In this document: positions 15,730 to 22,363 of the stretch, one piece after another | Numbering within the stretch: the first letter of the stretch is position 1 | Layout: every line of letters begins with the position of its first letter | Source of the DNA: Actinomycetes bacterium | Lineage (GTDB): Bacteria > Actinomycetota > Coriobacteriia > Coriobacteriales > Eggerthellaceae | DNA: 64,000 nucleotides | NCBI GenBank assembly: GCA_023460315.1 | Contig: JAEWQO010000113.1 | Location: forward strand, 1-64,000 | Direction: 5' to 3' | Position numbers and translations under genes: made by a program | The notes under the pieces: model-generated | What the model was told of the DNA's origin: nothing | Seen by the model: the letters and a program-made list of their open reading frames with translations, nothing else | Database searches by the model: none

Positions 15730-16696
15730 GTTGTATCACTTCCTTTGCTAAATCTATATACGACTGTGCGCCTTTTCCAGTTGGATCATATTGAGTTATT
15801 GGCTGCCCAAAACTCGGAGCTTCTGAAAGCTTTACGGTGCGAGGAATAAGCGTATTGAAAACGGTTTTGTCAAAATAACTACGAACCTCGGCAACAACCT
15901 GTTTAGACAAGGTTGTTCTCCCATCGTACATGGTCAGGAGAACACCAAAAATATCAAGCGTCGGATTGAGACGAGTTTTGACACGTTTCATTGAATCAAG
16001 AAGTTTTGTCACACCTTCCAATGCATAGAACTCACATTGGATCGGAATGAGCAGCTTGTCTGCAGCAACAAGGGCATTCACGGTAAGTAAACCCAAAGAT
16101 GGAGGGCAATCTATAAAAATATAATCGTATTTGCCCCGTAGGCTTCCAGCAGCATCCTTAAGTCGATTTTCACGAGCCATCTCAGAAACAAGCTCAACTT
16201 CAGCTCCTGCAAGATTAATTGTTGCAGGAACAAGATCAAGGCCTTCAGAAACATCGGGGATGATCACGTCTTCAATATTAACTTCATTGAGAAGTACATC
16301 ATAGATACAACGAGCGACTTGGCTTTTCTCAATTCCCAAACCACTTGAGGAATTGCCTTGAGGGTCAAGGTCAATAAGAAGAACCTGTTTCCCCAACTCT
16401 CCAAGAGCTGCTGAAAGATTAATCGCAGTGGTTGACTTACCGACACCTCCTTTTTGATTAATGATAGCAATAACTTTTGTCTGGCCAATTACATGTTTAA
16501 CTGGATCCTTATCTTTGAAAGACTTCATGGGCTTAGGAACCACAACGTCCTCCACAACAGGCGTGACATCACGCTCTACGATCTCGATATGATCGATGTC
16601 TATTTCATCCTCATATTCCTGATCCTCGCGTTCGCTGCTGTGCTTGACAGTCTCAGCCACTTTTTTGTCTCGTTTGAGACCATCGAATAGCCCCAC
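15722..16696 (-). CDS. parA: Chromosome-partitioning ATPase ParA (Soj family)
   Basis: This 324-residue deviant-Walker ATPase works with ParB to segregate origins on the nucleoid. The Walker A QKGGVGKSTT lies at 81-90, with the switch regions IDLDPQGN and IDCPPSLG downstream. About 73 residues precede the ATPase core. They are acidic and unlike the core, so the protein is longer than ordinary Soj (about 255). The start is GTG, behind GGGAGGTCTTT. Its promoter region contains two parS sites, which suggests ParB control. Confidence 0.93.
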   Translation of the reverse strand: MGLFDGLKRDKKVAETVKHSSEREDQEYEDEIDIDHIEIVERDVTPVVEDVVVPKPMKSFKDKDPVKHVIGQTKVIAIINQKGGVGKSTTAINLSAALGELGKQVLLIDLDPQGNSSSGLGIEKSQVARCIYDVLLNEVNIEDVIIPDVSEGLDLVPATINLAGAEVELVSEMARENRLKDAAGSLRGKYDYIFIDCPPSLGLLTVNALVAADKLLIPIQCEFYALEGVTKLLDSMKRVKTRLNPTLDIFGVLLTMYDGRTTLSKQVVAEVRSYFDKTVFNTLIPRTVKLSEAPSFGQPITQYDPTGKGAQSYIDLAKEVIQRG

Positions 16697-16721
16697 AAAG
16701 ACCTCCCTTCGTCATATTGAC

Positions 16722-16750
16722 AGTATAGCCTGTTTTATGTTTCACGTGAA
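16722..16750 (-). promoter_or_regulatory. parAB promoter overlapped by parS
   Basis: A TATACT -10 lies at 16727-16722 on the minus strand. The -35 position 17-18 bp upstream falls inside parS site 9, where TTTCAC/TTCACG is the only candidate. Confidence 0.5.
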
Positions 16751-16753
16751 ACA
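16738..16753. promoter_or_regulatory. parS: parS site 9, core only
   Basis: An exact 16-mer 42 bp upstream of the parA start codon, overlapping its probable -35. Confidence 0.95.
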
Positions 16754-16758
16754 TCAAT

Positions 16759-16782
16759 CAATTGTTTCACGTGAAACAATTG
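16759..16782. promoter_or_regulatory. parS: parS site 10 in a 24-bp perfect palindrome
   Basis: Core at 16763-16778, arms to 16759 and 16782. It is 25 bp centre-to-centre from site 9. Confidence 0.95.
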
Positions 16783-16947
16783 CGATGCTGTCGGTTACTC
16801 ACAAAAGATAATCAAGACAATTTTGCTTGATTTCTGCTGGAATGAGGTAAGAATCCTTCTAATTTTTGCTGGAAACGTAAGACCTCTTGGCTTGTTCATG
16901 AAGTTAGTATAAAAGATAAATGATCAGATAGCAGTAAAGGATGTCTG

Positions 16948-17349
16948 ATGGATCGAGAAACGAGAGCAATATTGGCACAAAGGGCAGCTATCATGAGACG
17001 GCATATGACCAATGCCGAAAGAAAGTTATGGTTGTTGTTCCTCCGGGAATACCAAGTTCCTTTTGTGGCACAAAAAGTCATTGGAAATTACATTGTTGAT
17101 TTCTATTGCAGAAAAACAAGACTCAGCATTGAACTCGATGGATCACAGCATTACGAACCAAGAAGCCTTGCTTATGATCGCATTAGAACATCCTATCTTG
17201 AAATGCTTGAGATCAAAGAACTGAGATTCCCAAACACGTTTATCTTTGAAAACTTCGATGGAGTATGCGAAGCTATCCATAATGAAGTGGAAGCACGTCG
17301 CAATGACAGAGTGTCGATTCCTCTCAGCTTGGTGAAGAACAAGCTTTGA
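16948..17349 (+). CDS. DUF559 endonuclease-like protein
   Basis: This 133-residue protein matches the DUF559 family (restriction-endonuclease/Vsr-like PD-(D/E)XK fold). Visible features are the N-terminal MTNAERKLWLLFLR helix, the acidic catalytic series with Asp in NYIVDFYC and Glu/Asp in LSIELDGSQH, and the RTSYLEMLEI stretch. Biochemical role in the family is largely untested. It is the only plus-strand gene between parA and rsmG, separated from parA by two parS sites and reading into rsmG. Its terminal codons form one arm of a parS palindrome. This isolated, opposite-strand position in a conserved locus hints at later insertion. Confidence 0.85.
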   Translation: MDRETRAILAQRAAIMRRHMTNAERKLWLLFLREYQVPFVAQKVIGNYIVDFYCRKTRLSIELDGSQHYEPRSLAYDRIRTSYLEMLEIKELRFPNTFIFENFDGVCEAIHNEVEARRNDRVSIPLSLVKNKL

Positions 17350-17376
17350 AATGTTTCACGTGAAACATTTCAAAGC
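17343..17376. promoter_or_regulatory. parS: parS site 11 in a 34-bp palindrome between convergent stops
   Basis: Core at 17352-17367, perfect arms to 17343 and 17376. The left arm includes the DUF559 stop codon (17347-17349). The right arm ends 2 bp before the rsmG stop. Confidence 0.95.
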
Positions 17377-17378
17377 AA

Positions 17379-18029
17379 TCAGAGCGGGCGTTTTTGAGCC
17401 ATGCCTACTTTTCTTGGAAGCGCCATTCGCGCCTGAGCCACCTTTTCAAAACAGACAATGCGCCTGAAGGTCGTTTTGTCACTCAAAGTGAAAGAACGAT
17501 CGGATGCAAGAGTCATGCCAGTCTTTTCCTGTAATGACAAAGCATGGGACAGCTCATCTTCTTCAATATGAGACTTATAGCAAATAAGTCGACCGTGTTG
17601 CTTCAAGAGGGGACTTGCCAATTCCATGAGAACTGACAGTTTTGCTAAAGCGCGTGCTGTGACGACGGCGAATTCATTTTTCCTCTCACGGGCAAGATTC
17701 TCGATCCTATCGTCGTAAGATGATATCTGGCTCTCAAGGCCTAAAGTTGCAATCATTCTATCGAGGATAGCAGCCTTCTTTTTCACCGAGTCCACCAAAA
17801 CGGTCGTTCGTCCAGTTGCAATGGCAAGAGGAATGCCTGGGAAGCCTCCTCCTGTACCCAAATCTGCATAAAGGCCCTCCGGGGAGGCGTTCATTTCAGA
17901 CAGCCCAGCAAGGGAATCTTCCACATGAAGTACAACTCCTTCCTCATATGATGTGATACGCGTGATGTTCGTGGTTTTATTTTCTTGAATGACAAGTTCG
18001 AGGTGCCGCTTTATAAGGTCGTCACACAT
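17379..18029 (-). CDS. rsmG: 16S rRNA m7G527 methyltransferase RsmG
   Basis: This 216-residue protein is the Rossmann-fold methyltransferase that modifies G527 of 16S rRNA using S-adenosylmethionine. The SAM-binding motif YADLGTGGGFPGIPLAIA and the NITRITSYEEG segment near the N-terminus are characteristic. The later VVTARALAKLSVLMELASPLL stretch is also typical. The start at 18029 follows AGAGGAAAGAGAT. A terminator separates it from khpB, so it is transcribed on its own. A parS palindrome lies just upstream. Confidence 0.95.
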   Translation of the reverse strand: MCDDLIKRHLELVIQENKTTNITRITSYEEGVVLHVEDSLAGLSEMNASPEGLYADLGTGGGFPGIPLAIATGRTTVLVDSVKKKAAILDRMIATLGLESQISSYDDRIENLARERKNEFAVVTARALAKLSVLMELASPLLKQHGRLICYKSHIEEDELSHALSLQEKTGMTLASDRSFTLSDKTTFRRIVCFEKVAQARMALPRKVGMAQKRPL

Positions 18030-18054
18030 ATCTCTTTCCTCTTTCAGAAGCGTT

Positions 18055-18080
18055 TACAATGTTTCACGTGAAACATTGTA
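18055..18080. promoter_or_regulatory. parS: parS site 12 in a 26-bp perfect palindrome
   Basis: Core at 18060-18075, arms to 18055 and 18080, upstream of rsmG. Confidence 0.95.
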
Positions 18081-18082
18081 GG

Positions 18083-18122
18083 ACAAATAAAAAACGCCAC
18101 TACTAGAAAGCAGTGGCGTTTT
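18083..18122 (-). terminator. Rho-independent terminator after khpB
   Basis: A perfect 11-bp stem (18091-18101 with 18112-18122) is followed on the minus strand by TTTTTTATTT. It ends the rpmH-to-khpB transcript. Confidence 0.9.
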
Positions 18123-18137
18123 GAGAGCCATGAAGTT

Positions 18138-18680
18138 TTACTGGGGGATAATCACCACATGTCGGGCACTTCCTTCACCCTCAGATGCCGTTTCAACTCT
18201 CTCGTCGTTGCGCAACATAATATGTATGATACGGCGTTCGTAAGGGGTCATAGGGCGAAGTTTGATGCTGCGATTCTGGTTCACTGCTCTGTTCGCAGAA
18301 GAAATGGCTATCGATTCAAGCTTCTGCCGCTGACGGCTTTTGTATCCCTCAATGTCAACGATGACAGGATATCTAAATCCAATAGTGCGGACAGTTATTG
18401 CTGAGACTAAAAACTGCAACGCATCGAGAGTCTTCCCATGGCGCCCGATGAGTATTGCAAGATCGTCCCCAGTGATATCAAGGATAAGTTCCCCTTCATC
18501 GCCTTCATATTCATCAATCGTCACTTCACCAACATTGAAGTATTTGAGAATGTCTTGCAAGGTGGCTATGGCAGTATCGGCAATCCGATCGAGTTCCTCA
18601 TCGCTTATCTCTGTCGTCTTGTCTTCGTCAATGAGCTTGCTTTCCTCATTCTGGACATCTTCAAGACTCTCATTAGACAT
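18138..18680 (-). CDS. khpB: KH/R3H RNA-binding protein KhpB (Jag)
   Basis: This 180-residue protein combines an acidic N-terminal stretch, a KH domain with GxxG loop IGRHGK (about residue 78) and a C-terminal R3H domain (KLRPMTPYERRIIHIML). The classical Jag N-terminal domain is absent, as in many actinobacterial homologues. The family binds RNA together with KhpA and influences cell division and envelope genes. Its position directly downstream of yidC is conserved widely. The gene reads with yidC from the rpmH promoter, with a parS site in the gap between them. Confidence 0.9.
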   Translation of the reverse strand: MSNESLEDVQNEESKLIDEDKTTEISDEELDRIADTAIATLQDILKYFNVGEVTIDEYEGDEGELILDITGDDLAILIGRHGKTLDALQFLVSAITVRTIGFRYPVIVDIEGYKSRQRQKLESIAISSANRAVNQNRSIKLRPMTPYERRIIHIMLRNDERVETASEGEGSARHVVIIPQ

Positions 18681-18721
18681 AATTGACTCCTTCGATAGTT
18701 ATTCACATGACGACAGATACA

Positions 18722-18737
18722 TGTTTCACGTGAAACA
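18722..18737. promoter_or_regulatory. parS: parS site 13, core only
   Basis: An exact 16-mer in the yidC-khpB gap, without extended symmetry. Confidence 0.95.
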
Positions 18738-18779
18738 CTGCCGTCCTGTCAAGACTGCCTCAGTAAAGATGCCACCTAT

Positions 18780-19550
18780 CTAACTTTTTTTAGTTGGACG
18801 CTTTTTCTTCACCTTTCGAGTGACGTCGACCTCGATCGGCTTCACTTCGATGGTCTCAGCAGCTGCTGCATCCCGTTTTTTCATTATCCGCAGTGAAACC
18901 TGCTGTTGCGCAAGGCCCATCAATGAAGAAGCTCCCCAGAATAAAAGCACGCCAGCTGGTGATCCCCATGAAACCCAAAGCATAAAAACACTCATGACGG
19001 CAGACATGATCATAGTCTGCTTGCGCTGCGCGTTTCCCTTATTCCCTGCCTGCATTAAAATCATCGGCAAGAAAGTCGCACCGGCAAATATGATCATAAG
19101 AATCAGATAGGGAACAAATGTTCCTATACCCTGAGTAAATGCTTCAGAAGGCCGCACAACCAAACTGGGAACTAAGTTAAAAAACTCATACGTGGTTCCT
19201 TCGGTGCGGTTGCCCATCTCGCTCAAGACCTGGAACAGGGCCATAAAAATAGGCATTTGCAAAAGCATCGGAAGACATCCAGCGAGGGGATTGAACTTCG
19301 CTTCCGCATAAAGCTTCTGCATCTCTTCTTGCTGACGAACAGGATCGTCGCTGTACTTTTTTTGGATCTCCTGCATAAGCGGCTGTACTTTTTGCATCTG
19401 GAACGATGACTTCGTTTGCTTGTGCATAAGGGGCGATATAAGGACACGAAAGATAACCGTGACCACAATGATTGCCAAACCCCAGTCGCCGCAGAAATCG
19501 TAAAAGAAGTGAATGATATTAAATATCAGGTCTTTAAATGCGTCCCACAT
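18780..19550 (-). CDS. yidC: Membrane protein insertase YidC
   Basis: This 256-residue insertase (Oxa1/YidC family) places proteins into the cytoplasmic membrane with or without SecYEG. The first core helix carries the conserved arginine (Arg35 in TVIFRVLISP) that makes the hydrophilic groove. The cytoplasmic hairpin with QKVQPLMQEIQKKYSDDP follows, then four more membrane segments. The C-terminal tail is very basic (RKVKKKRPTKKS), typical of forms that contact ribosomes. There is no lipobox. It follows yidD in the usual order. Confidence 0.95.
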   Translation of the reverse strand: MWDAFKDLIFNIIHFFYDFCGDWGLAIIVVTVIFRVLISPLMHKQTKSSFQMQKVQPLMQEIQKKYSDDPVRQQEEMQKLYAEAKFNPLAGCLPMLLQMPIFMALFQVLSEMGNRTEGTTYEFFNLVPSLVVRPSEAFTQGIGTFVPYLILMIIFAGATFLPMILMQAGNKGNAQRKQTMIMSAVMSVFMLWVSWGSPAGVLLFWGASSLMGLAQQQVSLRIMKKRDAAAAETIEVKPIEVDVTRKVKKKRPTKKS

Positions 19551-19594
19551 GTATGTTCCTTCCTATACGCCGAAGAGACATGCTACGATCCTCA

Positions 19595-19849
19595 TCAAGG
19601 AACGGGATCGTAGCCATGCGGGCCGCCTGGACGGCATCGCACTATGCGCTTCAGCGTTAATATCAAGCCTTTGCCAAAACCGTATCGCCGGAACGCTATT
19701 ATGCTGTATTCCGAACATGTCGGAACAAAGCGACAACATGAGGGGAAAAGAGGCGAAATCGCAGCTCTATAAAATGTCACGAGGAACACCGCGATTCTAC
19801 AAGGCAGACATTTTATGAAAACCGCAATTTTACCCACCGATATCTTCAC
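19595..19849 (-). CDS. yidD: Membrane protein insertion efficiency factor YidD
   Basis: This 84-residue protein carries the family signature YRAAISPLFPSCCRFVPTCSEY with its conserved cysteines, followed by the RCRPGGPHGYDPVP end. It is an amphipathic, membrane-associated helper of YidC. Its start overlaps the rnpA end by 4 bp (ATGA), which indicates coupled translation. Confidence 0.95.
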   Translation of the reverse strand: MKISVGKIAVFIKCLPCRIAVFLVTFYRAAISPLFPSCCRFVPTCSEYSIIAFRRYGFGKGLILTLKRIVRCRPGGPHGYDPVP

Positions 19850-20181
19850 CGCACTCCAGCACGATTCAGCGTTTCATTGCATGCTGTTAGCACTTTACTA
19901 TAAGTGACCCCTCCAATGCCTGATTTCGCGAGAAATATTACATCGAAGTCTTCCCAAGGACCACCTAAATCTCTGCAAACGGCGCGCATTCTTCGTTTCG
20001 CATTGTTCCTCCACACCGCATTGCCAAGCCTTTTACCTGCAACAAAAGCAACACGACCTGAACGGCCGTGCTGTTTTTGAGGTGATACTATAAAAATGAG
20101 ATAAGGGGTATGCAGCCGCTTGCCGTGTGAGAACAGATAGGAGATATCAGAACTTGATTTGATTGTCTCCAATCCCGTCAC
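19846..20181 (-). CDS. rnpA: Ribonuclease P protein component
   Basis: This 111-residue basic protein is the RNase P subunit that aids cleavage of precursor tRNAs. The RNR signature is visible in WRNNAKRRMRAVCRDL, and the AFVAGKRLGNAV segment precedes it. It starts 3 bp after the rpmH stop, the near-universal rpmH-rnpA arrangement. Confidence 0.95.
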   Translation of the reverse strand: MTGLETIKSSSDISYLFSHGKRLHTPYLIFIVSPQKQHGRSGRVAFVAGKRLGNAVWRNNAKRRMRAVCRDLGGPWEDFDVIFLAKSGIGGVTYSKVLTACNETLNRAGVR

Positions 20182-20184
20182 TCT

Positions 20185-20319
20185 TTACACGCAAAGGCGC
20201 TTACGCCCTTTTGCACGGCGAGCAGACAATACTGCGCGGCCGCCCTTTGTCGACATACGAGCGCGAAAGCCGTGACATTTTGCCCGCTTGCGAGTGTTAG
20301 GTTGGTAAGTGCGCTTCAT
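20185..20319 (-). CDS. rpmH: 50S ribosomal protein bL34
   Basis: The 44-residue product starts MKRTYQPNTRKRAK and ends ARRAKGRKRLCV, the hallmark of bL34. Almost a third of residues are Arg or Lys. It is the first gene of the rpmH-rnpA-yidD-yidC-khpB unit, which runs leftwards, away from the origin. A good promoter lies just upstream. Confidence 0.97.
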   Translation of the reverse strand: MKRTYQPNTRKRAKCHGFRARMSTKGGRAVLSARRAKGRKRLCV

Positions 20320-20356
20320 AGCTTTCCCTTTCATGGCTTTAAAGAATAACTTCAGA

Positions 20357-20384
20357 AGTATATCGCACGTTGCCCCTGAGTCAA
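20357..20384 (-). promoter_or_regulatory. Promoter of the rpmH operon
   Basis: On the minus strand, a TTGACT -35 (20384-20379) and TATACT -10 (20362-20357) are separated by 16 bp, 38 bp ahead of the rpmH start. Confidence 0.75.
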
Positions 20385-20491
20385 GGGCAGGAAGAGGAGA
20401 TGGAAGAGGAAACTCACAGCTTCGCCTTTTCCATGAAATTCAAAAGAGGGGACACAGAGGCACAACCAACAATCTCAATATTCGGGCATTA

Positions 20492-20541
20492 TAAGCAAAC
20501 AGACCAAGCAAACAGATAAATACCAAGCAAACAGATAAATA
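20492..20541. repeat. Iteron-like 19-bp tandem repeat
   Basis: CCAAGCAAACAGATAAATA occurs perfectly twice in tandem (20504-20522 and 20523-20541). A partial copy (TAAGCAAACAGA) precedes it from 20492. Confidence 0.85.
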
Positions 20542-20872
20542 AGTAGTTCGAACTATATGATATCCAAAGGCCGTTTTATGCCCAACATAACTCAGCGGGG
20601 CTGGCCACGTCCCAACATGAAAAGGACAGCTTTTCTCGGCGAGGGGAACCTGCAAGAAACTATAGGTTGGCGTACGGTAACATTCCCATAAAAAGAGGCA
20701 GTCAGATAACCAACGAGGATTTCTTCAAGAACTGCACCGTTGAAAAAGTACAATAAGAGAAACATCTGTTCCAAAGACTGAGTGTTTTGATTGAATATCT
20801 TTTTCCTTTTTTCCATTATGTGCAAAACCACCTCTTTTTCCTCCTCCTTCACGGCGACACCGCTCATGTAAA

Positions 20873-20881
20873 TGTGGAAAA
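20873..20881 (-). promoter_or_regulatory. DnaA box
   Basis: TTTTCCACA read on the minus strand matches the consensus TTWTNCACA exactly. Confidence 0.6.
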
Positions 20882-21222
20882 AGTTGAAAACTCGACTTTC
20901 ATTCATAAACGACGGTGGAAATCTTCGTCTCGATTCATTTGTCAAGATTTTTTTTCTTGTCTTTTACAAAGCCCCTATCAGGGATTAGTGATTTTCCTAT
21001 TTTTTAACACCTATCTGAACTGGTGTTTTAATGATAGTCGAACATGAAAAAATTTTAAGGCTTTTTCAGAAGAGGTAATTTTTACCATTTCTCAACTCTT
21101 GAAAAATAGCAAGCTTGAATGCGGGAAATATATGCTTTGCAAAAGAGAAGGCCCTTCTGTTTCAACAAACCAAGAGTTTTTTTCACGTCCTTTCATGAAT
21201 GCGTTCATAGTGCTTTTTGCTG

Positions 21223-21231
21223 TTTTCCACA
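21223..21231 (+). promoter_or_regulatory. DnaA box
   Basis: TTTTCCACA on the plus strand, an exact match to TTWTNCACA, in AT-rich DNA. Confidence 0.6.
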
Positions 21232-21422
21232 TTTTATGAATAAAAAGTTGAAAACTCTGAAAAAGCCTGTTGGAGAATGATTCATTTTCATTTCCCTCTA
21301 AATACTTGCATTGAATTAATCGGAATTGTGCTGGTCAATGGATTCGCTGGCTGAAAAAAGGTACAATGCGAATAAATATCATTGAAAAATGCTGAATATC
21401 GAATCTGAAAAACGGAATACTA

Positions 21423-22259
21423 TTGAACAACCAGATTGAAAATTTACCTCAGCGTGAAGAACCCGCAGCACATCAAGCGGGATCGTTCGATTATACCCAG
21501 GTGAAAACGACTGGTCGCATCGCATTATATGACGATTTGCGGAGCGCGCCGCGCATCACGGAAATACCTCCCGCATCGACAGCGGACTTCATAGAACATC
21601 TTGCGTCAAAAATATATGAACAAGCAAAAATGTCAGGAGGGACAATCCCTTATACAGTTATTCGTGAAGTTTCAGAAAATTTCATTCATGCGCAGTTCGC
21701 GGAAATCATCGTTTCCATCCTCGATGCAGGAAACACCATCAGGTTTGCAGACCAAGGCCCAGGAATCAATCAGAAAGAAAAGGCACAGCTGCCGGGATTC
21801 ACCTCTGCGATAGAACCCATGAAACATTACATCAGGGGAGTGGGCTCCGGGCTTCCTATAGTGAAAGAGTATCTTGATTTCTCACATGGGACCATTTCCA
21901 TCGAAGACAATCTGGGCACAGGGGCGGTCGTGACGATCAGCCTCAAAGAAGAACCACAGGAAAACCCATCGTGGGCACCGCAAGCGAGGGATAACGAGCA
22001 CAACCACCCAGGATCGCCACGGCGGGGCGCTTCGCCTTCGCTCACACCGCCCCTTTCCCAGCGGGAACGCGATTTTCTCCCTTTCTTTCTCAGTGAAGGC
22101 GCTTTAGGAGTCACCGACATTGCGCGGCTCACGGGAGTTCCTCAATCAAGTACCTATGTCACGTTGTCAAAACTTGAAGAAGCGGGATTGGTTGAGAAAA
22201 CCGTAGGGCAAAAGCGCATTTTGACCGATTTGGGCTATCAAGTAGCAACATCGATCTAA
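21423..22259 (+). CDS. GHKL ATPase domain fused to winged helix
   Basis: This 278-residue protein has a histidine-kinase-type ATP-binding fold: N box with Glu82 and Asn86 (REVSENFIHA), G1 box FADQGPGI at 108-115 and G2 box GVGSGLP at 139-145. There is no phospho-acceptor histidine domain, sensor or membrane segment. A Pro/Ser-rich linker (about 176-212) leads to a winged helix-turn-helix at about 216-275 (GVTDIARLTGVPQSSTYVTLSKLEEAGLVEK). It is therefore a probable ATP-binding DNA-binding regulator. The start is a TTG. It lies 104 bp upstream of dnaA in the same direction, so a role near replication control is plausible but inferred. Confidence 0.75.
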   Translation: MNNQIENLPQREEPAAHQAGSFDYTQVKTTGRIALYDDLRSAPRITEIPPASTADFIEHLASKIYEQAKMSGGTIPYTVIREVSENFIHAQFAEIIVSILDAGNTIRFADQGPGINQKEKAQLPGFTSAIEPMKHYIRGVGSGLPIVKEYLDFSHGTISIEDNLGTGAVVTISLKEEPQENPSWAPQARDNEHNHPGSPRRGASPSLTPPLSQRERDFLPFFLSEGALGVTDIARLTGVPQSSTYVTLSKLEEAGLVEKTVGQKRILTDLGYQVATSI

Positions 22260-22265
22260 CGCCAC

Positions 22266-22295
22266 TTTACCCAGCCCCCTTATTTTATATACAAT
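22266..22295 (+). promoter_or_regulatory. Putative dnaA promoter
   Basis: TTTACC (22266-22271) and TACAAT (22290-22295) are 18 bp apart, about 70 bp before the dnaA ATG. The -35 is weak. Confidence 0.35.
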
Positions 22296-22363
22296 CAACG
22301 TTGAAGCGAGATACCGCTGAGCGATATGCAAGCGAACCATGTCCCTCGCAGGAAAGCAGCAGC

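Larger units (their letters stand above)
20320..21422. other. 1.1-kb AT-rich gene-free stretch upstream of the dnaA locus
   Basis: Apart from the rpmH promoter I see no gene. It holds 19-bp tandem repeats (20492-20541), two consensus DnaA boxes in opposite orientation (20873-20881 and 21223-21231), and two copies of AAGTTGAAAACTC (20881 and 21246). Composition is strongly AT-rich from about 20750 on. It may be a second part of the origin. Confidence 0.65.

Noticed and set aside
20592..20945. 117-codon minus-strand frame in the AT-rich gap
   Set aside because: No family resemblance, and a DnaA box lies inside it; the region behaves as origin DNA.
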